Below are positions 36,753 through 44,827 of a DNA stretch of 64,000 nucleotides, piece after piece. The notes under the pieces were generated by a model that worked only from the letters and a program-made list of their open reading frames with translations, was not told the origin of the DNA and searched no databases. A program made the position numbers and the translations under genes. This stretch comes from Acinetobacter sp. B51(2017) (lineage in GTDB: Bacteria > Pseudomonadota > Gammaproteobacteria > Pseudomonadales > Moraxellaceae). The stretch spans positions 1 through 64,000 of the forward strand of contig NZ_PJRJ01000009.1 in assembly GCF_003711395.1 (NCBI RefSeq), in the 5' to 3' direction. The stretch's first letter is position 1; each line of letters opens with the position of its first letter.

Positions 36753-37628
36753 ATGAATGCATTAACCCAAGAATTAGTTGAGCTGTTGAGTTTGGAAAAA
36801 CTCGAAGAAAATATTTTTCGCGGTCAGAGCCGTAATTTAGTGGGTAAACGTGTCTTTGGTGGGCAGGTCTTAGGTCAAGCCTTACGTGCAGCATCTTATA
36901 CAACGGATCGTCCTGCTCATTCTTTACATGCCTACTTTTTATTTGGTGGTGATGTAAATGCGCCGATTATTTATCATGTGGATCGTATTCGAGATGGCAA
37001 AAGCTTTATTAGCCGTCAAGTACGCGCTATTCAACATGGTCGTACCATTTTCATGTGTATGGTGTCGTTTAGCCATCCCGAAGAAGGCTTAAACTACCAA
37101 ACCGAAGCACCCGATTATCCACCTGTTGACGCCTTAAAATCAGAACAAGAGCTTAAACAAGGTTTTATTCAATTTGTGCCTGAAAATGTTCGCGCCAGCT
37201 TTATGCGTGAGCGGCATATCGAGATTCGTCCTGCGGTGGATGTGGGCAATATTTTCCATCCACAACCGGAAGCACCTGTTTATGCGCATTATTTGCGTAC
37301 TCATGACAAAATTACCGCAGATGTCGACTCCATCGCTTTACATCAAGCCATCGCCGCTTTTTATTCCGACTTTACTTTAATGACCACAGCGCTACGTCCG
37401 CATGGGCTGAACTATTTATCGCCAAGTTTACAATGTGCCAGTATTGACCATGCCATGTATTTCCATAAACCTTTCCGTGCCGATGAATGGATGCTGTATG
37501 ACATGGATGCCACCGTGAGCAGCAGTTCACGCGGCTTAAATTTTGGTCGTATGTGGCAAAATGGTGAGTTGGTGTGTAGCACCACCCAAGAAGGTTTGAT
37601 TCGCTTACGTGAAATTGAAACCCAATAA
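36753..37628 (+). CDS. tesB: Acyl-CoA thioesterase II
   Basis: The 291-residue double hot-dog protein hydrolyses medium- and long-chain acyl-CoA. VFGGQVLGQALRAAS and HSLHAYFLFGGD lie in the N-terminal half. ASIDHAMYFH, SSSSRGLNFGRMW and STTQEGLIR, which contain the catalytic Asp, Ser/Thr and Gln, lie in the C-terminal half. ATG 36753 follows AGG by six bases. Confidence 0.94.
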   Translation: MNALTQELVELLSLEKLEENIFRGQSRNLVGKRVFGGQVLGQALRAASYTTDRPAHSLHAYFLFGGDVNAPIIYHVDRIRDGKSFISRQVRAIQHGRTIFMCMVSFSHPEEGLNYQTEAPDYPPVDALKSEQELKQGFIQFVPENVRASFMRERHIEIRPAVDVGNIFHPQPEAPVYAHYLRTHDKITADVDSIALHQAIAAFYSDFTLMTTALRPHGLNYLSPSLQCASIDHAMYFHKPFRADEWMLYDMDATVSSSSRGLNFGRMWQNGELVCSTTQEGLIRLREIETQ

Positions 37629-37631
37629 GCT

Positions 37632-37658
37632 AAAAAGCCGCAGATTGCGGCTTTTTTT
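37632..37658 (+). terminator. Terminator of tesB
   Basis: The stem AAAAAGCCGCA / TGCGGCTTTTT with a GAT loop lies four bases after the stop codon. Confidence 0.9.
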
Positions 37659-37660
37659 AT

Positions 37661-37786
37661 TTAGTGACAATGTGCAAGGTCTTGACCATGACTGTGGCAG
37701 CCTTGGTTGCTTTTACCACTTTGGCTATGCGCCATCGCTTGTCCCATAATGTTCATTAATAGTGCGGTAAGTATGATTTTTTTCAT
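37661..37786 (-). CDS. Small secreted His-rich peptide
   Basis: I translated 41 residues from ATG 37784-37786. A signal peptide (MKKIILTALLMNIMGQAMA) is followed by a 22-residue mature peptide, HSQSGKSNQGCHSHGQDLAH then CH, with five His and two Cys. That composition suggests periplasmic metal binding. The frame ends right against the tesB terminator. It resembles the tail style of small YHYH-type proteins, but I cannot name a family. Confidence 0.6.
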   Translation of the reverse strand: MKKIILTALLMNIMGQAMAHSQSGKSNQGCHSHGQDLAHCH

Positions 37787-37815
37787 GATTTAGTCCCAAT
37801 TTATGCCTTAAATCT

Positions 37816-37914
37816 GTGCATGATTAAAATTGATGCACCATAAATAGGCAAAATAGCGCAATAGATACTTTATACATGCTTGGATGCACTTTATATGCAC
37901 ATTACATGCCAAGC
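37816..37914. promoter_or_regulatory. Cluster of GTGCAT/ATGCAC motifs between divergent genes
   Basis: GTGCAT 37816-37821 and ATGCAC 37833-37838 form an inverted repeat with an 11-base spacer. Further ATGCAC copies lie at 37884-37889 and 37895-37900. GCTTGG 37878-37883 and CCAAGC 37909-37914 bracket the last two. The region separates the His-rich peptide (minus) from the symporter gene (plus), so it may be a shared operator. Confidence 0.4.
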
Positions 37915-37926
37915 TGATTAGTTAAA

Positions 37927-37945
37927 GTGCTACATCATGCATATT
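37927..37945 (+). repeat. 19-base copy of the epimerase gene start region
   Basis: GTGCTACATCATGCATATT here is identical to 31767-31785, which spans the start codon of the epimerase-like gene. The similarity extends a few bases upstream (TTAG-TAAAGTG) with a small gap. It is probably the trace of a duplication; the copy has only a ten-codon frame. Confidence 0.6.
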
Positions 37946-38041
37946 AAACGCAGCACATTTTTTAGCTGACAAAAAATAGTCGTAATTCAAAATTCTGCAT
38001 GGCATAGTGCTGATAAATTGCAACAATTTATAGATTAAATT

Positions 38042-39280
38042 ATGAGCTTAAATACTCAGATTTTAGTGGCGGCAATTTTGGGTTTAATTTTTGGTTATGT
38101 CTTAAATCTATTCCCAAATGGCGCCTTTTTTTCTGCCTCCCTATATGGCATAGGCATCGCCAGTAGCATCTTTATTGGCTTACTTAAAATGCTGCTGATT
38201 CCGTTAATTTTTAGTTCGATTGTGGTGGGGGTTTCCAATTTACAAGCCGGTGGTCAATTCGTACGAGTTTGGAAAATCACTGTAATGTGCTGTATCACTA
38301 CCACCACTTTAGCACTTGCGTTAGGTCTGGCGTGCGCGCATTTATTTGAGGTAGGTAAAGGCGTCGATATTGCCATGTTCCAAGATGCCATGACTCAGCA
38401 TCAAAGTCCTGATACTTTAACGCCAAGCTCTTTTATTACCAATTTCATTCAAAACACTTTAATTAATCCGTTTAAAGCGTTTAGTGACGGTAATGTGTTA
38501 GCGGTGGTGCTGTTTGCGCTATTTGTCGGGGTAGCTTTAGTCAAAGGTGGTGAGCGCTTTAAAGCTGTACGCAGTTTAAGCCAACAATTTTTTGACATCA
38601 TGATGATGATGATTGGCTGGGTGATGAAACTGGCACCACTGGGCATTTTTGCATTGTTGGCAAAATTAGTCGCAACCGAAGATATAAGTGTATTAAGCCG
38701 TTTAGCTGAATTTGCTGTCGTGGTCACGGGGACAACGATTTTTCATGGTGCTGTGGTGCTGCCACTATTGCTGTGGGTCTTTGGTAAAATGAACCCGATC
38801 ACCTTTTTTAAAGGGACAAAAACTGCACTCATTACCGCATTTGCCACCAGTTCAAGTTCAGCGACCATGCCCTTATCGCTCAAATGTGCTCAAGAAAATC
38901 TAGGCGTACGTCCACAAACTGCAGGTTTTGTGATTCCTATTGGGACACAATTAAATATGGATGGCACTGCTTTATACGAAGCTGCAGCTGCCTTATTTAT
39001 TGCCAATTTAATGGGCTTAGACTTAAGCTTGGGGCAACAACTCATTGTATGTTTAACCGCGATGATTGCCTCTTTAGGTGCACCGGGTATTCCAAGTGCG
39101 GGAATGGTCACCATGATTATGGTATTGCAGTCGGTTGGTTTACCTGCTGAAGCGATTGCAATTTTACTGCCGATTGACCGTTTGCTCGATACCGTACGCA
39201 CGGTAGTTAATGTACAAGGTGATATGATGATTAGTGTGGTGGTGGATCACCACACCAAACAGGCAGCAGAAAAAACTTAA
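38042..39280 (+). CDS. Dicarboxylate/amino acid:cation symporter (DAACS family)
   Basis: The 412-residue transporter is predicted to take up glutamate/aspartate or C4-dicarboxylates with H+ or Na+. Family motifs: the serine-rich FATSSSSATMPLSLKCA, GTQLNMDGTALYEA (NMDGT), LGAPGIPSAG and LPIDRLLDTVRTVVNVQGD. GltP and DctA both fit; the sequence alone does not fix the substrate. Its last four bases overlap the end of the convergent hemerythrin-like gene. Confidence 0.88.
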   Translation: MSLNTQILVAAILGLIFGYVLNLFPNGAFFSASLYGIGIASSIFIGLLKMLLIPLIFSSIVVGVSNLQAGGQFVRVWKITVMCCITTTTLALALGLACAHLFEVGKGVDIAMFQDAMTQHQSPDTLTPSSFITNFIQNTLINPFKAFSDGNVLAVVLFALFVGVALVKGGERFKAVRSLSQQFFDIMMMMIGWVMKLAPLGIFALLAKLVATEDISVLSRLAEFAVVVTGTTIFHGAVVLPLLLWVFGKMNPITFFKGTKTALITAFATSSSSATMPLSLKCAQENLGVRPQTAGFVIPIGTQLNMDGTALYEAAAALFIANLMGLDLSLGQQLIVCLTAMIASLGAPGIPSAGMVTMIMVLQSVGLPAEAIAILLPIDRLLDTVRTVVNVQGDMMISVVVDHHTKQAAEKT

Positions 39281-39831
39281 GGACTTGGTTGGTACAGCGT
39301 ATAAAGATGATGTTCCTCTTGATGAATACGCTGTGCCAAAACTTCACCCACTGCATTATATTCTTGGGTAAATTCACAGATATTGTCTGTATCAATGGCT
39401 TGACCTTGCCATTTTTTAATAAAGCGAACCACCGCAGCCGAAATCGCATTCATTTCTTTACGATAGCCTTTAATCATCTCTAATTGATCGGCTTGATCCT
39501 GAAATATTTGTTCTAAATAACAATAAAAATGTAGATTTTCTTGCATGATATGCAGGTTAAATTTACTTTTCAGTTCTTCTAATCCCGGCCCAATAAATTC
39601 ATATTGTTGCTGTTGAATAAAAGCACTAATTGCGCCATACAATTCAACTAGCTCAGTATGATCATGTTTAAGATGCGGAATTAGATCATCTGAATAACTA
39701 ATCCCCGCATCAATAAAATCTGATTTAGCTGGAATCACTGTGTCCCCGGCAACAGTGGTGCCACACGTTTGGGTCCGTGTTTGACCTAACTTAAATAAGT
39801 TATGCAAAAATTGCAGAATGTTTTTTAACAT
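39277..39831 (-). CDS. Hemerythrin HHE-domain protein
   Basis: The 184-residue protein has an HHE-type four-helix iron site: LKHDHTEL, FNLHIMQENLHFY and RIHQEEHHLYTLY supply the His/Glu ligands. Such proteins bind a di-iron centre and sense or store O2 or NO, or protect iron-sulphur clusters. I use ATG 39831 (MLKNILQFLHN); an ATG at 39870 adds 13 residues, and neither has a good ribosome site. Its position two genes from nsrR suggests a link to NO, which is inference. Confidence 0.8.
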   Translation of the reverse strand: MLKNILQFLHNLFKLGQTRTQTCGTTVAGDTVIPAKSDFIDAGISYSDDLIPHLKHDHTELVELYGAISAFIQQQQYEFIGPGLEELKSKFNLHIMQENLHFYCYLEQIFQDQADQLEMIKGYRKEMNAISAAVVRFIKKWQGQAIDTDNICEFTQEYNAVGEVLAQRIHQEEHHLYTLYQPSP

Positions 39832-40084
39832 GATTAGACTTGCAATGATGTTGATATTTTTTGCCAACATATACTGTAAAAAAACGGCTGTCTAATCATT
39901 TTTACAGGCATAATTCAAGTGTTTAAATTTTAAACAATATAATCAATTTTATTTGTTTAAAATCAATAACTTGATCTTTAAATCTCGAGTGTTTTTATCG
40001 GGATTTTTGGCTTTTGTTAGCCAGTTTATAAACTTGAATAGTTATGTGATTTATATCTATATTTTAAACTAAAATGCCAAACAC

Positions 40085-40112
40085 AAAAGCCACAGACTGA
40101 GCTGTGGCTTTT
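40085..40112 (-). terminator. Terminator of engB
   Basis: The stem AAAAGCCACAG / CTGTGGCTTTT with an ACTGAG loop lies just downstream of engB on the minus strand. Confidence 0.88.
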
Positions 40113-40124
40113 GCTCAAAATGTC

Positions 40125-40976
40125 TTATTTTTGTACTGATGAATCAACGATATCTGTATCTAGTTCATCTATCACTAAATCTACATCATCCCCTTCGACA
40201 AATTCTTCATCTTGTTCAGATGCTTCAGGAATTTGGCTCAAATCAATATTGTTTTGCTGTTCTAAGGTAAAGTTTAAACGACCCGCCATGACACTCGCGA
40301 GCTCTTCTAAACCTTGCTTGTTTAATGAAGAGAATAATTGAATCGAGAAGTCTAACTTCATTTTACGCAATTGCGCTTTCACTTCTTGTAAGGCTTTAGA
40401 CGCTGGACCACGATTGAGTTTGTCAGATTTGGTGAGTAACACATGCACAAAGAGGCGACGCGAGTAAGCCCATTCCAGCATCATCACGTCAAAGTGTTGT
40501 AATGGATGACGAATATCCATAAGTAACACTAAGCCTTGTAAACTTTTACGATGAATGAGGTAGTTTTCTAACTCTTTTTGCCACACGATCTTCATCGCTT
40601 CAGGTACAGCAGCATAGCCATAACCAGGTAAATCCACCAAACGTTGGTCAGGATTACCTAAGCTAAAAAAGTTAATCATCTGGGTACGACCCGGGCGTTT
40701 TGAAGCTCGAGCCAATTGTTTTTGGTTGGTTAAAGCATTAATTGCGCTTGATTTACCTGCATTAGAGCGACCTGCAAAAGCTACTTCATAACCCGTATCT
40801 TCTACACACAAATTTAGCTTTGGTGCACTCATTAAAAATTCAGCTTTACGAAGCCAGTTGAGTGAGCGTACAGCATATTCAGTAATTGCAGAATCTACTT
40901 TTTTCTCATAAGTAATCTTTTGCTTGGGCGCATTCGCCGTTTTACTGTTACGTGATTTTCCTCGGTGCTGATGCAT
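40125..40976 (-). CDS. engB: Ribosome biogenesis GTPase EngB (YsxC/YihA)
   Basis: The 283-residue GTPase is needed for late 50S assembly. G1 GRSNAGKSS, G2 region GRTQMINF, G3 DLPGYGYA, G4 TKSDK and G5 SS are in order. It is longer than E. coli YihA (210) because of a basic N-terminal extension (about 45 residues) and a very acidic C-terminal tail (EASEQDEEFVEGDDVDLVID). Confidence 0.94.
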   Translation of the reverse strand: MHQHRGKSRNSKTANAPKQKITYEKKVDSAITEYAVRSLNWLRKAEFLMSAPKLNLCVEDTGYEVAFAGRSNAGKSSAINALTNQKQLARASKRPGRTQMINFFSLGNPDQRLVDLPGYGYAAVPEAMKIVWQKELENYLIHRKSLQGLVLLMDIRHPLQHFDVMMLEWAYSRRLFVHVLLTKSDKLNRGPASKALQEVKAQLRKMKLDFSIQLFSSLNKQGLEELASVMAGRLNFTLEQQNNIDLSQIPEASEQDEEFVEGDDVDLVIDELDTDIVDSSVQK

Positions 40977-41038
40977 AACCTAACTTCAAACTTAATTTAC
41001 CAAGGGGTATTATAAAGCAAGTCGCCGAGGCAAGCGAA

Positions 41039-41479
41039 TTAAACATTTAAGATGTCAATCGCCAATGGATGTTGAGCATGACTAGGTAGGGCAAGCGCTT
41101 GGGCAAAAGTATATTGATTTAAGCTTTGATAAAATTGTAAGAGAGCTTGATTGAGAATACCTTTTAAGCCGCAGCGTGGCAGCAAAATACAAGGTTCAGG
41201 TTTATTGCAATCTACAATTGCGGCATCACCTTGTAGGGTGTGTACCAGCGTACCTAAACCCATGTCTAGGACTTGAGGATTTAAACGAATCCCACCACCT
41301 TTGCCACGCGTGGTGATCAGCCAATTTTGCTTTGCCATAAAATGTACCACTTTAATTAAGTGGTTCTGTGAAACATGCAGATTCTGCGCAATTTCAGCGA
41401 TGGTATAGGGTGCTTCACGCAGTGGAGCAACATACATCAACACACGTAATGCATAGTCAGTAAATTTATTGAGCTGCAT
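41039..41479 (-). CDS. nsrR: Rrf2-family nitric-oxide-sensing repressor NsrR
   Basis: The 146-residue protein has the Rrf2 winged helix (MQLNKFTDYALRVLMYV, then VSQNHLIKVVHFMAK, then TTRGKGGGIRLN). Its three-cysteine cluster is DCNKPEPCILLPRCGLKG, a C-x5-C-x5-C that holds the NO-sensitive iron-sulphur cluster. E. coli NsrR has a similar triad. The start ATG 41479 has no Shine-Dalgarno, because the T tract of the globin gene's terminator abuts it. It follows its likely target gene. Confidence 0.9.
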   Translation of the reverse strand: MQLNKFTDYALRVLMYVAPLREAPYTIAEIAQNLHVSQNHLIKVVHFMAKQNWLITTRGKGGGIRLNPQVLDMGLGTLVHTLQGDAAIVDCNKPEPCILLPRCGLKGILNQALLQFYQSLNQYTFAQALALPSHAQHPLAIDILNV

Positions 41480-41481
41480 TG

Positions 41482-41511
41482 CAAAAAAAACTAGGGCCGG
41501 AACCCTAGTTT
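41482..41511 (-). terminator. Terminator between the globin gene and nsrR
   Basis: The stem AAACTAGGG / CCCTAGTTT with eight A residues at 41483-41490 is a T tract on the minus strand. It ends three bases before the nsrR start, so nsrR is expressed by read-through or from a promoter not seen here. Confidence 0.85.
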
Positions 41512-41546
41512 AACTACAATAGAATGGAAAGCAAAGCGAGGCGCAA

Positions 41547-42308
41547 TTACAGGGTCATTGGCGCAGAAGCTTCTAGCGCATCACCCACTTGATAGTGTTG
41601 CAACAAAATATTGGCTACAGAAAATTCACTTGCATCGCTGGCACTTGCTACAGCAAAGCTATATGACGTATCGCTGATTGCTGTTAATTTAAATTGTTGC
41701 GGCTGTAATAAATCGTGTTGTGGTACTTGCACACGTACAGAAATTAAGGCGTCTACGGCTGTGCTTAATACTGCTTGTGCATCTGCTGCCTCGATCGTAA
41801 ATACAGCGCCTAGTGCATTGTTTTCAATTGCAGCAATCTTAAAGCCACGCCAGCCAGCCCAACCCCCATGTTGTGCTGCTAATTGCTGATATTTCGCTTG
41901 TTCTATACCAGCCATTAATTCTGCCAACTGTGTATAAGCGGCTTTCCATGCTGCAATCAGATCTGAATCCATAGATACATCTAAGACTTCGCTAATCGAA
42001 TGCAATAAATTGTCACCGACAATGGCATATTGTTCAGGCTGAATATCAAGGCTGACATGCTTGCTTGTAATACGCTCTAAAGCTTTAGCCAATACACTTG
42101 GATTTTCAATGTTTTCTGCATACGCTAACACTGCTGCAGCTAAAGCACGCGGCTGACGACCTGTGCTTTGGTGATCTAAGTTAAAAGTATTTTTTAACTC
42201 AGGGTGATTGTTGAGCATACGCTGATAAAAATATTCGGTGAGTGCAACAACGTTTTCACGTAATACAGGTACGGTTGCTTTTACCAATTCAATATGTTGC
42301 GGTGTCAT
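41547..42308 (-). CDS. Short flavohaemoglobin-like protein without NAD-binding domain
   Basis: Residues 1-137 are a bacterial globin close to Hmp: Tyr B10 region LTEYFYQRML, Gln in STGRQPRALAAAV, and proximal His in TSKHVSLDIQPEQYAIVGDNLL. Residues 148-253 align with the Hmp flavin domain (GGWAGWRGFKIAA), but the FAD motif RQYSLT reads QQFKLT. The protein ends (VGDALEASAPMTL) where the NAD domain of the 396-residue E. coli enzyme would begin. NO binding at the haem is likely, but electron delivery must come from elsewhere. It is probably NsrR-regulated. Confidence 0.85.
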   Translation of the reverse strand: MTPQHIELVKATVPVLRENVVALTEYFYQRMLNNHPELKNTFNLDHQSTGRQPRALAAAVLAYAENIENPSVLAKALERITSKHVSLDIQPEQYAIVGDNLLHSISEVLDVSMDSDLIAAWKAAYTQLAELMAGIEQAKYQQLAAQHGGWAGWRGFKIAAIENNALGAVFTIEAADAQAVLSTAVDALISVRVQVPQHDLLQPQQFKLTAISDTSYSFAVASASDASEFSVANILLQHYQVGDALEASAPMTL

Positions 42309-42337
42309 GCTTTACACTCACTCTAAAACAATTTTAT

Positions 42338-42360
42338 AAGATGTATTTAAAATACATCTT
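42338..42360 (-). promoter_or_regulatory. NsrR operator upstream of the globin gene
   Basis: A perfect 11-bp inverted repeat, AAGATGTATTT / AAATACATCTT around a single A, matches the known NsrR consensus (AAGATGCATTT arms). It lies 30 bases upstream of the start codon, over the -10 element. Confidence 0.88.
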
Positions 42361-42377
42361 TTGTTTTGGCTTGACAA
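42349..42377 (-). promoter_or_regulatory. Promoter of the globin gene
   Basis: On the minus strand TTGTCA (42377-42372) is followed by a 17-base spacer and TATTTT (42354-42349). The -10 lies inside the NsrR operator. Confidence 0.6.
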
Positions 42378-42400
42378 TATTTTGACTGAATAAAACCATA

Positions 42401-42436
42401 AAAAAAATATGGGATATTTAAAAATATCCCATATTT
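42401..42436 (-). terminator. Terminator of metC
   Basis: A perfect 15-bp stem, AAATATGGGATATTT and its complement with a two-base loop, is followed on the minus strand by a T run. Confidence 0.8.
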
Positions 42437-42460
42437 CAAGTTTTAAGCGTAATGAATTGT

Positions 42461-43669
42461 CTAGATTTTAGCTTCTAATACCGATAATGCTTGTGCTAAA
42501 TCAGCAATTAGATCTGCAGGGTCTTCTAAGCCAATACAAAAACGTACCAAGATGCCTTTATGTAAATGTGAGTGCTGTAAGCTACGCATTTGTTGTATGT
42601 GATAGAGCATCACCAGACTCACAGGTCCACCCCAACTAAAGCCAAGCTTAAACAGTTGCAGGGCATCACAGAAACCACGTACCTCTGCTAAGCTATATTT
42701 TTCTTGAAAAACCACACTGACTAAACCGGCACTGTTTCCATCTTGGCAAATTTCTTGCCAATAGGTATGGCTGATATTGTCAGGATCAGCAGGATGCAAC
42801 ACTTGGCTAAAATGCGGCTGCTGTTTAAGCCAGTCTAATAGGCTTAACGTACTTTGACTTTGAGCTTGATAACGCACATGCATAGACGCCAAACTGCGTT
42901 GAATCTGCGCCACATCATCGCCAGATACGCTCAAGCCTTGCAGTGCATGGCTACGGTATAGCTGATGATGTAAAGCTTGATCGCGTGTCACTACAGAACC
43001 CATTAAAATGTCAGCACCGCCACTTGGGTATTTAGTTAAGGCATGAACGGTGATATCTACGCTTAAATGATCATCGCTAAAATCAAAAGCATTAAAGGCT
43101 AGACCTGCGCCCCAAGTATTGTCTAAAGCAGTTAAAATATGGTGGGCTTGAGCTTTTTTAACCAGTGCTTTGAGGTTAGGGAATTCTAAAGTCACAGAAC
43201 CCGCTGCTTCTAACCATAATAATTTAGTATTGTTGCTGGGTTGAAAGCTCTCGACATCAAGTGGATTATAGACCTGTACCTTGACCCCATAACGCTGCTC
43301 TAAATCACGTAAATGTTCTAAATTGGGACCATACATATTATCGGCTACCCAAACTTCATCCCCCTGACTTAAAAAACAGGAATTTACTAAATGAATGGCA
43401 GATAAACCACTCGGTGCCAACAAACAATATTGGCCGCCTTCAAGCTGAGTAATATTATCGCCTAAAGTAAAGGTTGTGGGTGTGCCATGTGTGCCATAGC
43501 TATAGTCATAATCATCGCTCCAATGGCGATTAAATAGGGCATCAGTATTGTCAAATATAATGGTCGATGCACGATAGAGGGGAGGCTGAACCGTAACAAC
43601 GTACTGAGGTGCCTTTCTTGGTGCATGAATGAGTTGGGTTTGGGGGTTTTTTTTCACGTCCGTGCTCAA
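42461..43669 (-). CDS. metC: Cystathionine beta-lyase (Cys/Met metabolism PLP enzyme)
   Basis: The 402-residue enzyme cleaves cystathionine to homocysteine, pyruvate and ammonia in methionine synthesis. Family motifs: YSYGTHGTPTTFTL, LLAPSGLSAIHLV, DNTWGAGLAF, and the PLP lysine in HALTKYPSGGADILMGS. The GFSWGGPVSLVM end is MetC-like. The start is TTG 43669 or GTG 43657; neither has a strong ribosome site. Confidence 0.88.
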   Translation of the reverse strand: MSTDVKKNPQTQLIHAPRKAPQYVVTVQPPLYRASTIIFDNTDALFNRHWSDDYDYSYGTHGTPTTFTLGDNITQLEGGQYCLLAPSGLSAIHLVNSCFLSQGDEVWVADNMYGPNLEHLRDLEQRYGVKVQVYNPLDVESFQPSNNTKLLWLEAAGSVTLEFPNLKALVKKAQAHHILTALDNTWGAGLAFNAFDFSDDHLSVDITVHALTKYPSGGADILMGSVVTRDQALHHQLYRSHALQGLSVSGDDVAQIQRSLASMHVRYQAQSQSTLSLLDWLKQQPHFSQVLHPADPDNISHTYWQEICQDGNSAGLVSVVFQEKYSLAEVRGFCDALQLFKLGFSWGGPVSLVMLYHIQQMRSLQHSHLHKGILVRFCIGLEDPADLIADLAQALSVLEAKI

Positions 43670-43819
43670 AATAAACTGTATATCTAACTTAGCTTAAGAG
43701 AAAGTCATTGATCCTGCTAGAGAAGTGACACTTTTTATAAAAATCGGATGAAATGTGCAAAGTTGGCGTTATTCTTGCAAAACCTATGTTAAAGCAATAA
43801 CAATAGGTGAAATAACAGC

Positions 43820-44557
43820 ATGAAACCGCAGTTAAAAGTACATTATTTTCAACATATTGCGGGAGAAGGTTTTGGTAGTTGTTATGAATATTTAAAACAA
43901 AAAAACGCCAAAATTACTGCAACAGAATTCTTCGCATTACCAGTTGATCGTCCTTTAGATATAGAGGCATTGCCCGATATTCATGATGTGGATTTACTCA
44001 TTATTATGGGCGGTACTATGAGTGTTAATGATGAAGCCAATTATCCTTGGTTAAAAGTCGAAAAACGTTGGTTAAGACGTTACTTGTCTTTAGGTAAACC
44101 CGCTATTGGTTTGTGCTTAGGTGGGCAATTGATTGCCAATGCTTTAGGGGCAGCGGTGAGTCGTAATCAGCAGCAAGAACTCGGTTGGAGCACCATCCGT
44201 AAGATTCAATCCGTCCCTAAAGACTGTTTTGAGTTGCCTGAACAACTTAATGTCTTGCAATGGCATAGTGAAACATTTGAAATTCCTAAAGGTGCGGTGC
44301 ATTTGGCAGAAAATGAAGTCTGTCGCAATCAAATGTATCAGATTGGTAAAAACGTTTTGGGCTTTCAGTTTCATCCTGAAATTACCCCGCAAGTATTGGA
44401 GTTGTTTCTAGAAAATGCTGAAGAATTGTCCATTTTTTCAGGTCAGTATGTACAAGATGTGAATACGTTGATTAAATCGTCAAAAAGTAAATTTATTCAA
44501 GGAAATCAAATATTAAACCAAGCAATTGACTATGTTTTAAAGAAAACAGCTTGGTAA
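43820..44557 (+). CDS. Class I glutamine amidotransferase-like protein
   Basis: The 245-residue protein has the catalytic Cys in IGLCLGGQLIA, His in FQFHPE with Glu following, and an oxyanion segment MGGTMSVND. It resembles the stand-alone GMP-synthase-like amidotransferases (YfeJ and relatives). No synthetase partner lies nearby, so the acceptor is unknown; some relatives hydrolyse gamma-glutamyl compounds. Confidence 0.87.
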   Translation: MKPQLKVHYFQHIAGEGFGSCYEYLKQKNAKITATEFFALPVDRPLDIEALPDIHDVDLLIIMGGTMSVNDEANYPWLKVEKRWLRRYLSLGKPAIGLCLGGQLIANALGAAVSRNQQQELGWSTIRKIQSVPKDCFELPEQLNVLQWHSETFEIPKGAVHLAENEVCRNQMYQIGKNVLGFQFHPEITPQVLELFLENAEELSIFSGQYVQDVNTLIKSSKSKFIQGNQILNQAIDYVLKKTAW

Positions 44558-44621
44558 ATGGTGTTTAAACAAGCGAACAACAAAATATATGGAAAAAACA
44601 ACTAAAAGAGCAAAAAGGGAT

Positions 44622-44650
44622 TTGCTTATGCATTAAACAATAGCTATAAT
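44622..44650 (+). promoter_or_regulatory. S10 operon promoter
   Basis: TTGCTT (44622-44627), a 17-base spacer and TATAAT (44645-44650) drive the ribosomal block. The leader to rpsJ is about 170 nt, similar to the E. coli S10 leader. Confidence 0.8.
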
Positions 44651-44656
44651 GAGCGA

Positions 44657-44827
44657 CCCTTCGATAGGAAGGGTGTTAACTGCGAAGAAAGTAGTTAACT
44701 ATCGTTACAGTCGTGGCATCGATCACGACCTTAGTGATATTTCACTGCTCTTGACACTTGCCTTAAAATAGTGGGGTGAGATGCGTCAAGAGTGATTCTT
44801 TATATATTTGGCTTGGAGTTAACTGGT
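44657..44827 (+). promoter_or_regulatory. Structured S10 operon leader
   Basis: Hairpins visible by eye: GTCGTG / CACGAC (44710-44729), AGTGA / TCACT (about 44733-44746) and an outer stem CTCTTGAC / GTCAAGAG (about 44748-44793). In E. coli the S10 leader is the site of L4 autogenous control. Sequence conservation with that leader was not evident, so the same role is inference. Confidence 0.55.

Noticed and set aside
39874..39935. Inverted repeats CTGTAAAAA/TTTTTACAG and GTTTAAATTTTAAAC upstream of the hemerythrin gene
   Set aside because: They are AT-rich and could be chance; no known operator matches them, so they are not listed as features.
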